From: Kalmusia sp. IMI 367209
Lineage: Eukaryota; Ascomycota; Dothideomycetes; Pleosporales; Didymosphaeriaceae
Length of the DNA stretch: 64,000 nucleotides
Reading direction: 5' to 3'
Assembly: GCA_027946365.1 (NCBI GenBank)
Contig: JAPEUQ010000019.1
Location: forward strand, 744,001 to 808,000
The notes under the pieces were generated by a model. That model ran no database searches. It was not told the origin of the DNA and saw only the letters and a program-made list of their open reading frames with translations. Made by a program: the position numbers and the translations under genes. Every line of letters begins with the position of its first letter. Positions within the stretch are counted from its first letter, which is position 1. This document shows positions 11,935 to 23,153 of the stretch, piece by piece.

Positions 11935-13839
11935 TTAGACGTCACGATACCTCACCTCTGGATACCCTCGCGCCTGCGCCTGCTCATGCCCTTGCCCATG
12001 CCTCTCCTCTCTCAGCCCCTGCACCACATCCACACTGTCCCTCCAATCCCCTAAATCCTCCCGCAACAATGTTAGGTTCTGCTCACACACAAAAATAAAT
12101 TGCTCCAAATCATTCCTAAATGGGCTTTCGGTGTGCCTTCCGCGATCTCTTCTTCCCCCTTCGTCAATCCTCTCGCTCTCACGACCCCCTCCTCTCGCCG
12201 GTGGGAAAGTGTTAACGAGTCTCTCCAGAAGCGAGCAATTTGCTCTATGAACCTTCCTTACCCTCATCGTCCTCGCCGTGCTCAATACCGCCTCTTCTCT
12301 CTGCCAACATGTATCCAGCAGTCTCCTTGAGAACTCCAATAAATCCCAGAGCATTGCATTCTCCTCCTCCAACGATCTTACAGATGCTGCGAGGCCGTGG
12401 TTTTCTTTGTTGGTGGCGGTCCAGTGCTGTAGTGTTTTAGGGAGAAGCTCTTGCTCGTAGTAGTCGCGTCTGGCAGTCAGCTTGTCGACGAGACGGTGCA
12501 AATTCTGAATGGATTTCGCTTGAGTTGCACAGGTCCTTTCGGTGTAGCGGAGGAGAGTGGTAGGGGTGGGTTGTCGGGAGCTATTTATAAGGCGGTATTC
12601 TTCGACTTCTGAATCGGTGGCGAGGCCGGATGGGCGGGATCGCGTGAGGGTTTGAAAAGAGGGCATTGAGGAAGGGCTGTTATAGGAACAGCGGGAGATT
12701 AGGCGGGGTTCCTTGCCGTTGAGTTGTGGGGGTGTATGGAGCTGGTGTGTTGGAGGCAACTCATCTCTATTGTCGATAGGGCCCCCGTTCAGCCAAGCTG
12801 GCGAAGGCTTGCGACTCACGGGGACAGGCGATACTATTGGAAGCCTGTAGTTTCCATACGTCGCTGAAAGTGGCATATACAACTTCTTTGGGGTTGTATC
12901 GCCAGGCCTGGGTGGAGGAGGTCCCGCCCATAGACATGACGGGATTGAGAAGTTAGGCGGCACGTGTGCATTGCCTGTATTGCTGGTTTTCTCTTCATCC
13001 ACATCCATGTTGCGGCGTATGCTAGGTCTGGGTTCATATGTGACCGGCATGTTGTGGTGCCTTATTGGGTCTGTTTGCGTAACGTCCGTGATGTTGCTCA
13101 GTATTTCAGACGGGAGTTCTACTCCGCCGCCACGGTTCGGGTACGGACTCTCCGGAGCGCTTAAGTTATGAGCCTGCCCGATGAATACATCTGCTGACCC
13201 GTGGATGTTCCGTCCTTGTTTTTTACCTTTGTAGACCCAAGATTCACGACGTGCGCGTTTAGAAACAGAGCGCGGCGACCAATTCGTAGTCGCTGGTTGG
13301 AAAGCTGAGTCTGTAATAGGCAGGCTTAAAGTACGCTCCCGTTCCTCAAATGCGAAATCTTTAGGCGCTGAAAAGCCTTGTTTGGGAGTTTTCCTGATCT
13401 CATCTTCTCTCAAAAACCCTCCAATTTCATTGCTCTCACCTCTCTTCGCCGCTGGGGCACTCGACTTATCCTGCGCTTGCAGAATTTCGACCGCATTCGC
13501 CCATCCCGACGGAGCCATCTTCACCCAATGAGCTCTATTAACCCCATGCACCTTTCCTAGAGCATCCCACTCAGGAACAGGTTCCTCGCCCTTCTCTTCC
13601 AGCATGCTATTCCAGAGTATATCATCATTTTGATGGCACTCTCCGCCCGGCAAGTCTAAGTCAACATCCACTAGATGCGGAATAATGTGCGCTTGGGTGG
13701 TACCATGTGTTCGTGAGCTAAAGAGCGGCGCGGGAATGAGTTTAGGATCGATGGCTCTTTGCTTTCCCTTTTCTTGGTTCATTTGGTGCTTTGTGGTGTG
13801 GCGATGGTGTAGCTTAAGGAGCTGTGGTATAGAAGGCAT
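11935..13839 (-). CDS. coiled-coil protein of unknown function, 634 aa
   Basis: A single long exon encodes 634 residues. The first two thirds are polar and Pro/Ser/Arg-rich and look disordered, with short conserved-looking blocks such as D-D-I-L-W-N-S-M-L near residue 73. From about residue 430 a coiled-coil-prone helix begins (T-Q-A-K-S-I-Q-N-L-H-R-L-V-D-K-L), and helical, Leu-rich segments continue to about residue 600. The C-terminal tail is Arg/Gly/Glu-rich. No catalytic motif was recognised. The layout suggests a scaffold, perhaps cytoskeletal or nuclear, but this is only inference. An alternative start lies 18 codons downstream (M-N-Q-E-K-G-K). The frame is long, uninterrupted and has coding character, so the gene is real. 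Confidence 0.75.
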   Translation of the reverse strand: MPSIPQLLKLHHRHTTKHQMNQEKGKQRAIDPKLIPAPLFSSRTHGTTQAHIIPHLVDVDLDLPGGECHQNDDILWNSMLEEKGEEPVPEWDALGKVHGVNRAHWVKMAPSGWANAVEILQAQDKSSAPAAKRGESNEIGGFLREDEIRKTPKQGFSAPKDFAFEERERTLSLPITDSAFQPATTNWSPRSVSKRARRESWVYKGKKQGRNIHGSADVFIGQAHNLSAPESPYPNRGGGVELPSEILSNITDVTQTDPIRHHNMPVTYEPRPSIRRNMDVDEEKTSNTGNAHVPPNFSIPSCLWAGPPPPRPGDTTPKKLYMPLSATYGNYRLPIVSPVPVSRKPSPAWLNGGPIDNRDELPPTHQLHTPPQLNGKEPRLISRCSYNSPSSMPSFQTLTRSRPSGLATDSEVEEYRLINSSRQPTPTTLLRYTERTCATQAKSIQNLHRLVDKLTARRDYYEQELLPKTLQHWTATNKENHGLAASVRSLEEENAMLWDLLEFSRRLLDTCWQREEAVLSTARTMRVRKVHRANCSLLERLVNTFPPARGGGRESERIDEGGRRDRGRHTESPFRNDLEQFIFVCEQNLTLLREDLGDWRDSVDVVQGLREERHGQGHEQAQARGYPEVRYRDV

Positions 13840-14370
13840 ATCTATGTACGAATTCTGCTTGAAACGATGCGACGCGCTACGGTAACAAGCAGCAGCCGAA
13901 TAAAGGGTGATGCGTTGTAGGCATGCGTGCTGTGTGGAATACTTGGCGAAGCGTCACAGGTCCAGGTGTGATGCATCGTTTGTGCTCGCGTTTTCACGAT
14001 CGTGGTTCAGGTTGTTTGCGTTATTCATGATCGGCTTCAAGGGAAGCCCGTGTCGAACGTCACGTTTCTGTTCCAAGATAATTTAAGTATACGGAAATCC
14101 TAATAGTGTTGATTACCAAATATGGTTGTGAATACTAAATTGTCCATTACTGCCAGGTTGCAGTTACTATCAAGTACCGGCTCAATGAAGAACTTACGAT
14201 AATCTAACAATCATGAACGGCGCTTTGCACACGCCGTGGCTCTTGAATCCCCAATGCATCCCCAAGCACCGTAGCTATGCAAGTATAAAATGTGCAAACA
14301 ACGCCCCCAAACCAGGTATGCCGCGAATTCAATCCGAAAACTCCATTAGCATGATCATTACAGCAAATAC
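13840..14370. other. intergenic region
   Basis: About 530 bp between two minus-strand genes: promoter of the coiled-coil gene and 3' end of SPT2. No coding sequence or repeat was found. Confidence 0.4.
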
Positions 14371-15562
14371 TTAGTACTTCCTCTTAGCAGCCGTGGCCTT
14401 GCTCAAAGCAGCGAGCTTCCTCTTGCGCTCCTCTTTTGCCCGTTTCAACTCATTCTCTTCGGCAAGTGCTTCGGCATCTTCTCGTTTAGCAGCTTTGAGA
14501 GCCTCAGTCTCCTCTTTCTCCAGATCCCACATGCCACCCTCCATGTCAGATGAAGCATCGGAAGCGTAGTCGTCTTCTTCTTCGTCGTCGTCGTCGTCTT
14601 CCATGTCGTCCAGGTCCGACCATTCAGCATAGCCGCTATACCGATCCTGGGCGGGTTTGACCTTCTTCTTGGTGGCTGCTGATGCACCAGGTCGTGCAGC
14701 AGGTGCTACAGCCGTACTTGGCCGGGCTGTACCCTTGTAGCCAATTTCGATGGGTTTCTTAGCAGGGCGAGCCGTGCCTTGGTAGCCCAGGTCCGCTGGC
14801 TTGCGTTTTTCCTTTGCAGCATCCACTTTCGCGTCTGCAGTACGTGACGGAGCCCCAGGAGTGGGCTTCTTGCCCTTGCTAGCTGCTTTGGCTGCAAGTC
14901 GGGCCTGCTCGCGGTCCTTCTTGGTCATGATCTTGGTCGGCTCATGCTTGATTGGAGGGGCGGCCGGTTTCGTTGCTTCCTTCTCTTTCGCTTTCTGTAA
15001 CATGGCTAGATATCCGCCCGCTTTCTTGGGTGGGGCTGCTGTTGCGCCTGATGCTGCTCCAGCAGGTCTCGGGGCGGTTGGTTTTGGCGCAGATGCTGCC
15101 GCCTTAACGGTGGCTGCTTGTCCAGCGCCAGCTGGTAAGGGCTTCTTCACCGGTGTGTTTGCAGATTTGGCGGCCCCTAGACCTGCAGTTCCTCTGTAAG
15201 GCATAGAAGTGGTGGGCGTTGTAGAGGTCGATCGTGACCCCGCAGGGGCTGGACCCGTCCGAGCAGCACCGTTCGTCTGCAGTGGCGCAGGAACATCTTT
15301 GCGCGGGACCTTGTTCTGTGCTAGATCGACTGGTCCGGATGCTTTGCGCTTTAACACCGGTGCTTCCGATGCACCATTCGTGGGCTTGACGTGGCGCTGG
15401 GCCGGTGTCGGTTTCGGCGAGCCAGAAGCCAAGCGCTGAACCGGCGGGTTGGCAGAGAAGATGCGCGCTGTCGTCGGATCGATCGACGAGAGGATATCCT
15501 GCAACGGCTGCGAAAGTTAGCGAACTAGGCACAGTCTTCAAAGCCGCTCAACTCACATTCAT
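14371..15562 (-). CDS. SPT2: SPT2-like histone chaperone / chromatin protein
   Basis: Two exons: a six-base first exon (15562-15557) encoding M-N, a 49-nt intron, and 15507-14371, giving 380 residues. The start is set on the tiny exon because it has a perfect GTGAGT donor and continues in phase into P-L-Q-D-I-L-S-S-I-D. The middle is Ala/Pro/Lys-rich and disordered, with repeated G-Y-x-G-T-A-R-P motifs. Near residues 295-325 comes a long Asp/Glu run, then the S-D-M-E-G-G-M-W-D-L-E-x-E-E block and a basic helix ending A-A-K-R-K-Y. This acidic-then-basic C-terminus is the hallmark of the SPT2 domain, which binds H3-H4 tetramers and aids transcription elongation and heterochromatin upkeep. GTC/GTT-rich codons cause a trinucleotide tract in the acidic run. 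Confidence 0.9.
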
Positions 15563-16029
15563 ATCGGGCGAGAGATAACAGGTTGACTCAGTACTGCTGG
15601 TCGTGTGTAGTGGGAAAGCAGTCGAACATGCTTTCGTGGATCGTTTTTATAGGAGAAGCGGAGTGGCCGAGCAAACACACGCGCTTAGAAAGCGGGTTTA
15701 CCACGGCCTGGGGGAGAGGGATCACACGAGCGCCGCCGTATTGAAGAGGTGGCGGCGCCTTATAAAGGCATCAAAGGCGGAATATCACCTAATCCGGCCC
15801 CGAGACGCTAGATCGCGATAGACTTAGCGTCCTCCACCAAAGCGAATATTGATCGCGCGGGTCGAACATTCTTGATCTGCAACTACATTCGAGAACTTGA
15901 AGTCTCAGTCTCCGGTCATACGGTGCGTGTTTCTATTGCAGTCGCAAAAATAATCTATCATACTAATTCGTGCAGGTTAAATCGATTGTACTCCTGTTCT
16001 TTCTACAACATCAACCACACACATCCACA
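15563..16029. other. divergent promoter region between SPT2 and P2
   Basis: About 470 bp between divergent genes. The last 120 bp before the P2 start contain a GTGCGT...TTGCAG-like pair (about 15923-15940) and other possible acceptors, so an intron in the P2 leader is possible, as in many fungal ribosomal protein genes. Near 15658 an A-box-like stretch (GTGGCCGAGC) is present without a matching B box. Confidence 0.4.
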
Positions 16030-16423
16030 ATGAAGCACCTCGCAGCTTACCTCCTCCTCGGCCTTGGTGGCAACACCTCGCCCTCTGCCTCTGACATCAA
16101 GGGTGTCCTTGAGTCTGTTGGCAGTGAGGCTGACGACGAGCGCCTGGAGAAGCTCCTCTCCGAGCTTGAAGGCAAGGACATCAACGAGGTATGTCAAATA
16201 TCCTGCCAGCTGTCGATGTAGAAGAACCACGTCTGACAATACACAGCTCATCGCCTCCGGCTCCGAGAAGCTCGCCTCCGTCCCATCCGGCGGTGCTGGC
16301 GGTGCTGCTTCCGGTGGTGCCGCTACTGGCGGTGCTGCCCCCGCTGAGGAGGCTAAGGCTGAGGAAAAAGAAGAGGAGAAGGAAGAGTCTGACGAGGACA
16401 TGGGTTTCGGTCTCTTCGACTAA
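16030..16423 (+). CDS. RPP2: 60S acidic ribosomal protein P2
   Basis: Two exons (16030-16188 and 16247-16423) encode 111 residues, the normal length. The N-terminus [10 protein letters not shown] and the G-x-D-I-N-E segment match the helical dimerisation domain of P2. A Gly/Ala-rich hinge follows, then a Glu/Lys-rich segment and the invariant tail [11 protein letters not shown] that recruits elongation factors to the ribosomal stalk. P2 pairs with P1 on P0 in the large subunit. The Ser before the Asp-Glu-Asp is the CK2 site known in the family; a CK2 catalytic subunit gene lies 19 kb away in this window, though that is not evidence of linkage. The intron of 58 nt lies after N-E, with a CTGAC branch site. 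Confidence 0.96.
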
Positions 16424-17809
16424 GCGCATCGCCAAATTCCGTCAACGAAGTACGATCATGCCGACCTCCCTCTTCACGAAAATCATGCGGGACGACCACG
16501 GGCATTTGGGTGGTGTCGAGCGGGCTATCAATGGAATCATGGAAACAATTTTACGGCTATCTGTCGATATGTGCCAATAGGATACATTGAATGAAAGTCA
16601 TGCGCCCCCATGTTCTATGTAACAGTGACAGTGACTCATCTAATTTGTGGCTGGTTGTTTTTCAACCTTATTGGGAATTTCAGAAGCCCAGGTAATTCAG
16701 GTGCTTGATGAACTGTGCTTCCCTTTTTGACAATCTACGATTGCTTGTTCTTTCTACAGAGTCAAAATGTAGGAACTATGAATAGGGAATGAACCAAATG
16801 AAAGTCAAACAAGGCTTCCACGTCTGCGACCCCTTCTGTTCCCACCATGGTCCCATGAGCGGTTGATGTCCAGTCGTTCCAGCTCATCACCTCAGGCCTT
16901 CGCAACAGCCCGGTCAACTCCACCTTGGTGTCCGGACAACGGCGACGGAAAGCCATTCAGCTTCGCATCTTACAGTGGCTTTTTCTCAGCATTATCGGAC
17001 CAGCCCATGAATGGCTCTCCGGCACCATTGAACGAGCAAAAGAACTTAAGGAAGTACAATGTACGATAAGCCGAATTGACAAGAGCAATCACAGCGTTGG
17101 TCTTCGCGTTGTATAGCATCTTGTTGGAAGAAGTAGGCAGTAAACATCCTGTGGAGAGATATTGAAGTACCATGAGTAGCTTGCGATCTATGAAGGAATC
17201 AACACATCCTATTAGAAATATACTGTGCTCGTAGACTGAGGCCCATGACTCCCTGCCGTCGTAAGGGCCGCTCTATACACGGATAAGGATGGCTATGCAT
17301 ACTGATGACTCTAGCTGCTATATGTTCCGTTCTAGTACTAGTTCAGTAGCGGCCAGAGAGTATGGAGAATATTTGCGTGGATGTGCGCAGTACTATCGTT
17401 GAGAAATGGTGAAGTAAAAATGAAGGTCTTAAGATAACAATGCGATCACGATGCACTGACTGTCCTGGCCCGATGCATGTGGTTGCTTGTTGTATACGGT
17501 AGCCCGTTTCTTAGAACGTGTAAGACCAGCAGCGCACATTATAGATTTATCGTTGAAACATCTTCCCGCTTAGAACAAGATGTCGATAATGATACGGAAC
17601 CTGAATCGAGCTTAGGCAGAGACTGTTCGGCTGTTCGTGAGAATGGCACGACTTACCTAATCATGCGCTAGGACCACCCACACTCGGCTCGCTTAGTCGA
17701 AAATCGAACTCCTCGTCGACGTCGACGCTTTGCTTAACCCAACCGACGAACACCAAACCCGCCCGCGACATCGAAGTCTTCCGCCAGCTACTTCGACAAC
17801 ACCGCAATC
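16424..17809. other. 1.4-kb intergenic region
   Basis: Contains the P2 3' end and the uS19 promoter. Small frames occur but none has domains or splice partners. The last 60 bp before the uS19 start are CAAC/GACG-rich, as is common in leaders of fungal ribosomal protein genes. Nothing else is supported. Confidence 0.4.
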
Positions 17810-18489
17810 ATGGCTGACGAGAACTACAACGCTGAGGAGGCTGCCGGTACGCTCTCACCCAACGATCCCTTCCCACCGCCCGAAAGACGGACCGCACCCA
17901 TGCGCCACGAACATTCAAATTAGTTTCACTGTCTGCGTGGGCTGTGAGGTTCGCTGGCGATGAAGGGTTGACACGGATCAAGTTAAAGATGTGCTAACAA
18001 TCATCAATAGAGCTCAAGAAGAAGAGAGCCTTCCGCAAGTTTTCCTACCGTGGAGTCGACCTTGACCAGCTCCTCGACCTCCAGTCCGAGGAGCTCCGCG
18101 ACCTCGTCCACGCCCGTGCCCGCCGCCGGTTCAACCGCGGTCTCAAGCGCAAGCCCATGGGCCTCATCAAGAAGCTCCGCAAGGCCAAGCAGGAGGCCAA
18201 GCCCAACGAGAAACCCGACCTCGTCAAGACACACCTCCGCGACATGATCGTCGTCCCCGAGATGATCGGCTCCGTCGTTGGCATCTACTCTGGAAAGGAG
18301 TTCAATCAGGTCGAGATCAAGCCTGAGATGGTTGGCCACTACCTCGCCGAGTTCTCTATCTCATAGTACGTTGATATGATACGCGCTCGTGCAAGGACGA
18401 AATGCTAACATGAGTTCAGCCGACCCGTCAAGCACGGTCGTCCTGGTATCGGTGCCACCCACTCTTCCCGTTTCATTCCTCTCAAGTAA
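17810..18489 (+). CDS. RPS15: 40S ribosomal protein S15 (uS19)
   Basis: Three exons (17810-17846, 18011-18365, 18420-18489) join to 153 residues. The start M-A-D-E-N-Y-N is followed by an intron of 164 nt, a common place for ribosomal protein introns near the start codon. The main exon carries the uS19 signatures: [12 protein letters not shown], the R-A-R-R-R-F-N-R-G basic patch, [14 protein letters not shown] and [10 protein letters not shown]. The last exon ends [22 protein letters not shown]. The protein sits in the head of the small subunit near the decoding site; its C-terminal tail reaches the A and P sites. Codon choice is strongly biased to C-ending codons, as expected for a highly expressed gene. 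Confidence 0.97.
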
Positions 18490-18837
18490 ACTGGTTTGGG
18501 TCTCGGTTGCATGGGTTCTTTCGTGGGGTAGAGGAAAATGTACTTCATGACCTACAACGAATTAAGGTGTTTGGTACATTTATGACTGCGCTTTGGCATG
18601 ACGTGAAGCGCGAGGCGAGCACAGGTGGCATGAAGATAGGACGTAGCAGTTACTGCGTCTAAAACATTTACCTCAACTATCTTTTCAGCTTGCGTGATGT
18701 TCAACTCGTTTACATGTCATTATGTGTCACAATATGTGAGGAGCCAGGGCTATGCTCAATAACCAATTGGTATCAGAAGGAACCTTCAGGGTATTCAGAT
18801 AATATAGGACAGAATTAGGAAACAACAGCACCACACG
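18490..18837. other. intergenic between converging genes
   Basis: About 350 bp holding the 3' ends of uS19 and NUS1. No coding sequence or repeat was found. Confidence 0.4.
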
Positions 18838-19989
18838 CTATTTTCCAACACGCATCTCAGCCTTCCCATACGTTTTGAGGGCTTTCAAAAAGACTTGGTA
18901 ATTGACGCCTTTGTTGTCTGGGAGGTGACTAGAAGCGGTTCAGTTAGTGAAGCTATTACAAAAGTATGCCTTGTTATACTCACAATATCTCCGTCAGCCT
19001 CAACTGCCACGGTGGATAACCTTTCAACACCACCGTCGGGCTGAACAACACCAACAAATCCGGCTCAGAACTCACATAATCACTCAGCTCCGCATTGACT
19101 AGGTTCATATCGATCTGCTCCTTGTGTATATCGCCCTTCTGCGCCATATGCGAGAGCGTGACAGTCAGGTCGACGAGGGTATCGCGCCCATCGTGTTCGG
19201 AGAGGAGGAGCACGGTCAAATGAGGCCGGGAGGTCGTAGAGCCGTTTTCGGTGGGGGACGAGGTCGGCGTAGCGGGCGGGGAGTAGGATATTGTGTGCGG
19301 GGCTTTGACGGTGAGGGTTGGGCGACGACGGGTGCCGAAGTAGGATTCGAGGTTCTTTGTTATGGCAGCATGGAGTTGGGGGACGTAGTTTTTCAGGACA
19401 CCTGCGCATGCCGTATTAGCGTATGAGCAAGAGAGATGTGGAAGGCGTGTTTGGACAAACCTGTGCGCTCGTAGATGCTAAGCAGCGGAATGCCTGCGCT
19501 AGATGTCCATGCTGCTATTTCACAAGCGTCCTGGACCAGACCTTCCAATCCCGCGTTCCCTTGGTCCTCATCATCATCCCGATGATCCAATACGACGCTT
19601 ATATGCTTCGGTAACTGCTCTACATTCTTGACATCGTTGACGATCCACTCCGGCGTGTGGTGGTGGTGCCGCAAGACACCACGTACTTTGTACGAGAAGA
19701 GACGCCACGAGCGGCGAAATCGGAAGAAGATGCTGAAGATGAAGGATATGGTCGAGTATATCAGGACGTGGAGTAGTGTGCGAATGCGACCATGTTTAGG
19801 TTTGGGTTGGGGAGAAGTCCGTTGTGAGAGTTTAGCGTCTGAGCGCGCTGGCGAGGACCTTTGGACAGGCTCGGGAGGGAGGAAGGGCTTCATCATGGCT
19901 TCGCGCTCTTCGGCGGTCAACTTCTTGCCGTTGATGGCGCCTCGGCGGAAGGCCAGTTCTTCGCGTGGGGTTATGCCTGTGGACGCCAT
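18838..19989 (-). CDS. NUS1: NUS1-type subunit of dehydrodolichyl diphosphate synthase
   Basis: Three exons (19989-19461, 19401-18984, 18928-18838) give 345 residues. The N-terminal 75 residues are polar, then comes one transmembrane helix near residues 72-92 (L-H-V-L-I-Y-S-T-I-S-F-I-F) that would hold the protein in the ER membrane. A cis-prenyltransferase-like domain follows (P-E-W-I-V-N-D-V-K-N, then L-P-K-H-I-S-V-V-L-D). It lacks the catalytic Asp motif of the partner subunit, as is normal for NUS1. The last exon ends R-V-G-K, keeping the R-x-G motif that completes the active site of the heteromer. The complex makes the dolichol precursor for N-glycosylation. The extension rich in Ser/Pro near residue 250 looks disordered. 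The gene is divergent from SEC10 with about 530 bp between starts. Confidence 0.9.
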
Positions 19990-20521
19990 TGCGGCGTGTA
20001 AGGGAAAATATCAGCGTGACAAAACAGTATGCCCGGGCGTTTAAGACGTAGTGAATTGGTTGAAAGAGCGGAAACGCGCGTGGAGGAAGAATAGTTGCTG
20101 TTGCGTTCGTTTATGTAAAGTGAGTGGATATCAAGTTTACTGGTGAGGCTGGTGCGCATGTGGCGCCGACACTGCCGAAGCCAAGAAGCATGCTCAGCCA
20201 TGCTGGGAGGGGCAATTGCGTACAGTCGTCGCAACTGCTGAGGCGTGCCGAAGCATGTGTTATGATGGCCAGCTTGCAAGGAGAGCTACTGGAGTGACGT
20301 CTGGAGGGACTGTCGTCACATGTGTAGTTGGAGAGACCCCCAACCGGTCCTCCGACAGCAGCGCGGGGAGGCTCAAGCCACACGCGAACAAGCCACCACC
20401 CTTCGCGACTCGACTCCAGGACAGCTTCGAGTTCTCAACTGCACGTGGACTTCGCAAAGCAGTGTCTCATATCTGCACACCTATAACGACGTCCCTCATG
20501 CTCCTCAGGTAGCGCGGCACC
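19990..20521. other. shared promoter of NUS1 and SEC10
   Basis: About 530 bp between two divergent housekeeping starts. Open frames on both strands here are short and unsupported. No obvious TATA box was seen. Confidence 0.4.
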
Positions 20522-23153
20522 ATGTCTCGCCCAAGCGGAGACAATGCGTCGATGCTCTCGTACCAAGCCTCGACCAAAGGCTCCGGTCGCGGCTTCACCT
20601 TCTCGCTCGACAACTTCTCGGTGTGTACTCTTTCGTAAAGCTGGTTACGATTGCTGACAGTCCCAGAATAAAGACTTCATAGTCAAGGACTTCATCGAAG
20701 CCCTCTCCGAGAATGCCACGCCCGCCTCTCGCAAGTCCGCCCCTGGCGGCAGTCAGTCACAATTCGACCCAAAGCCGCTGATACGGTCCTTTGAACATGC
20801 TCTGACCCGGCTAAACAATCTTTCCGAAGATCTCGAGGAGCGCGAGAACGAACTTTCAGGCGCTGTGCGCCGCGCCGAAGCTCAGCATAACGGCAATGCC
20901 CAGTCACTAGGAAGGAAGCTCAACCAGGCCGTAGACCGGTTCCAGCGGCTAGACAGCTCGCTAAATGGAAGTTCGGGAGAGGATGGATATGGGGATACCG
21001 GAGGCAACGTAGCCGTGCGGATCGGAGAGCGTCTGGAAGAGCTGGACAGGCAGTTGAAGAGGTCGAATGATGCCAAGTTTCTGATTCTCTGCTGGCAAGA
21101 GGTCAGTCAACGAGGCAGCCTAGAAACTCTGGAGGATGTAAAGCGCCGCAACGATATTGTCGAGTGCGCGCGCATCGCAAGACAGCTGTTAAGGATCAGC
21201 GCTCGGCTCGATCCTGACAGTGCTCAGGGTGTCAATGGAGGCGGAAAAGCTCCAAATGGTGTCAAGAAGAGGCCCGGTCCCAAGTTCCCCACAAAAGAGA
21301 TCATTGAAAAGTTTCTAGAGAACCTCGAACAGGATCTTCTTGCCAAATTTGACGACTGCTTAAGACGCGCGAACTACGACGGTATGCGGGAATGCGCAAT
21401 TACGCTTAAAGACTTCAATGATGGCTCCAGTGTCATAGCGACATATGTTAATCAGCATTCATTCTTCATCGACCGGACACAGCTGGTTACGGATGAGCTG
21501 ATTGAGGATGCAGAGACGTGGGATCGCCTCCAAGACCCAGACGCAGAGCCCCCAGGAGTGGAGCCCAGTCTCCAGTCGCTAATCGACGAAGTAAAGATTG
21601 TCGTGCAAGATGAGTCGGCCATCATCAAGCGTGCATTTCCCTATTACGAGGAAGTTCTCATCAGGTTCCTACAGAGAATATTTCAGCAATCTATCCAGCA
21701 GCGGTTAGAGATGGTACTCGAAAAGGCGAATGAGCTATCATCACTGGCTTTTCTCCGTTCACTGCAGGCTTCTAGAAGCTACATTACAACTCTCGTGGAC
21801 GATCTAAAGGCCCATGGCTTAACTGAGGCTCCGGAGCCTGTCACTTCGCAGATTGCGGCGACCCTGGATCAACAATTAGAAGAACTTTTCGTACCTTACT
21901 TCGTGGGCTCATCATATATCGAAAGGGAGAAGAAAAACCTGGAGGAGCTCTACTCCTCTTTACTCCTCAAATTCACATCATATCACGAACAGCGTCGAAG
22001 AATGCCGACATCATACTTCGGTTCGCTCGCGCAGCGAGGCAAGGAGTTTGCAGCGTCAGCACGCGATGCATACATGGAACGGCTCGATAGCGCAGATTTG
22101 CCCACCGCACAGAAGGCCATGTTGCTCAGGATCGCAGGTCTGAAAGAAGACCAAAGCGACAAGAAGAACATCGAGACCACAGAAGAAGACGGAAGGCTAT
22201 CAATACCTACCGCAAAGCGTATGCTGAAGTGGCTTGCTGAAGGTGTCGGTCGAGGTTTAGAACTATCTCCCACCAACGAGACACCAAAAGACGTACAGAA
22301 TCTGCTGAACTTACTACTCACCCACGTGGGCGAGATATATCTTGAGACAGCCCTTGATGCGTAAGGTCTCTTCTCTCCAACCTCAAAACGTTGTGCTAAT
22401 AATGTCAGCGCCTCGGACCACGCCGTTTCCCAGGAGAATCTAAAAACACCACCTGACCTAACCCATCTCCCTTCCATCCAAACTCTTACTATTATACTCC
22501 ATCTCCTCCAAACCACGATTCGCACCATTCTCCTCCCACTCGCAACTCCGAATCTTACCATTCGCCGTGAAATAGAGAAATCGTCAAATGCGACGATGTC
22601 CACCCTTGAATCTAAGCTCTCTAACATCCTGAATCTGACCTTGACCGCGACACTGAACTGGGTGAGTAAATGCCTGGTTCAGCAAAAGAAGACCGACTTC
22701 CGACCAAAAGACGACATGGACCTCATGGCCGCCTCCTCCGAAACACCCGCCTGTCAAGCCGTCGTCCAGTTTCTCACGCGCGTCGCTACTCAAGCCTCCG
22801 GTGCCCTCTCCGGGCGCAACCTCTCCCTTTTTCTGTCTGAACTCGCACTGGGCCTTCGTGCCCTTGTTCTCGCACATCTTTTGAAGTTCACAGTTTCGCA
22901 ATTCGGTGGTATCACAGTGTCCAAGGATATGACACGGTATGCGGAACTCGTGCGAGGATGGCCTACAGGCGAGGATCTACAGCCTGGGGCCATGGATGTA
23001 CTTGTTGAGGTTGGGCAATTATTTATCATCAAGGGTGATGCGCTAAAGTTCAAGTTGAATCAGGCTGGTGCTGACGCCGGGGAGTTGAAGGCGTATATCA
23101 GACAGAGAGAGGACGTCGGAAGTGTGGACGTACAGGCTGCGCTAGGACCGTAG
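20522..23153 (+). CDS. SEC10: exocyst complex subunit Sec10
   Basis: Three exons (20522-20620, 20667-22360, 22409-23153) join to 845 residues. The first 33 residues are followed by a 46-nt intron with a CTGAC branch site. The N-terminal part has a long coiled coil (about residues 60-150: L-N-N-L-S-E-D-L-E-E-R-E), then the helical-bundle segments typical of Sec10, including C-A-R-I-A-R-Q-L-L-R-I-S, I-E-K-F-L-E-N-L-E-Q-D-L-L and Y-Y-E-E-V-L-I-R-F-L-Q-R-I-F. The C-terminal exon carries the conserved G-W-P-T-G-E-D and Q-L-F-I-I-K-G-D-A-L blocks. The exocyst tethers secretory vesicles to the plasma membrane at hyphal tips; Sec10 links vesicle-bound Sec15 to the rest of the complex. The gene is intact with all phases matching. 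Confidence 0.93.

Noticed and set aside
14560..14600. Trinucleotide (GTC/TTC) tract as a microsatellite
   Set aside because: It is the codon run for the acidic stretch of SPT2.
15655..15740. tRNA-Ser/Leu-like A box (GTGGCCGAGC)
   Set aside because: No B box, no matching acceptor stem and no T tract follow; probably chance.
21983..22627. 214-codon minus-strand frame opposite SEC10
   Set aside because: Shadow frame; SEC10 is clearly coding on the plus strand through this part.
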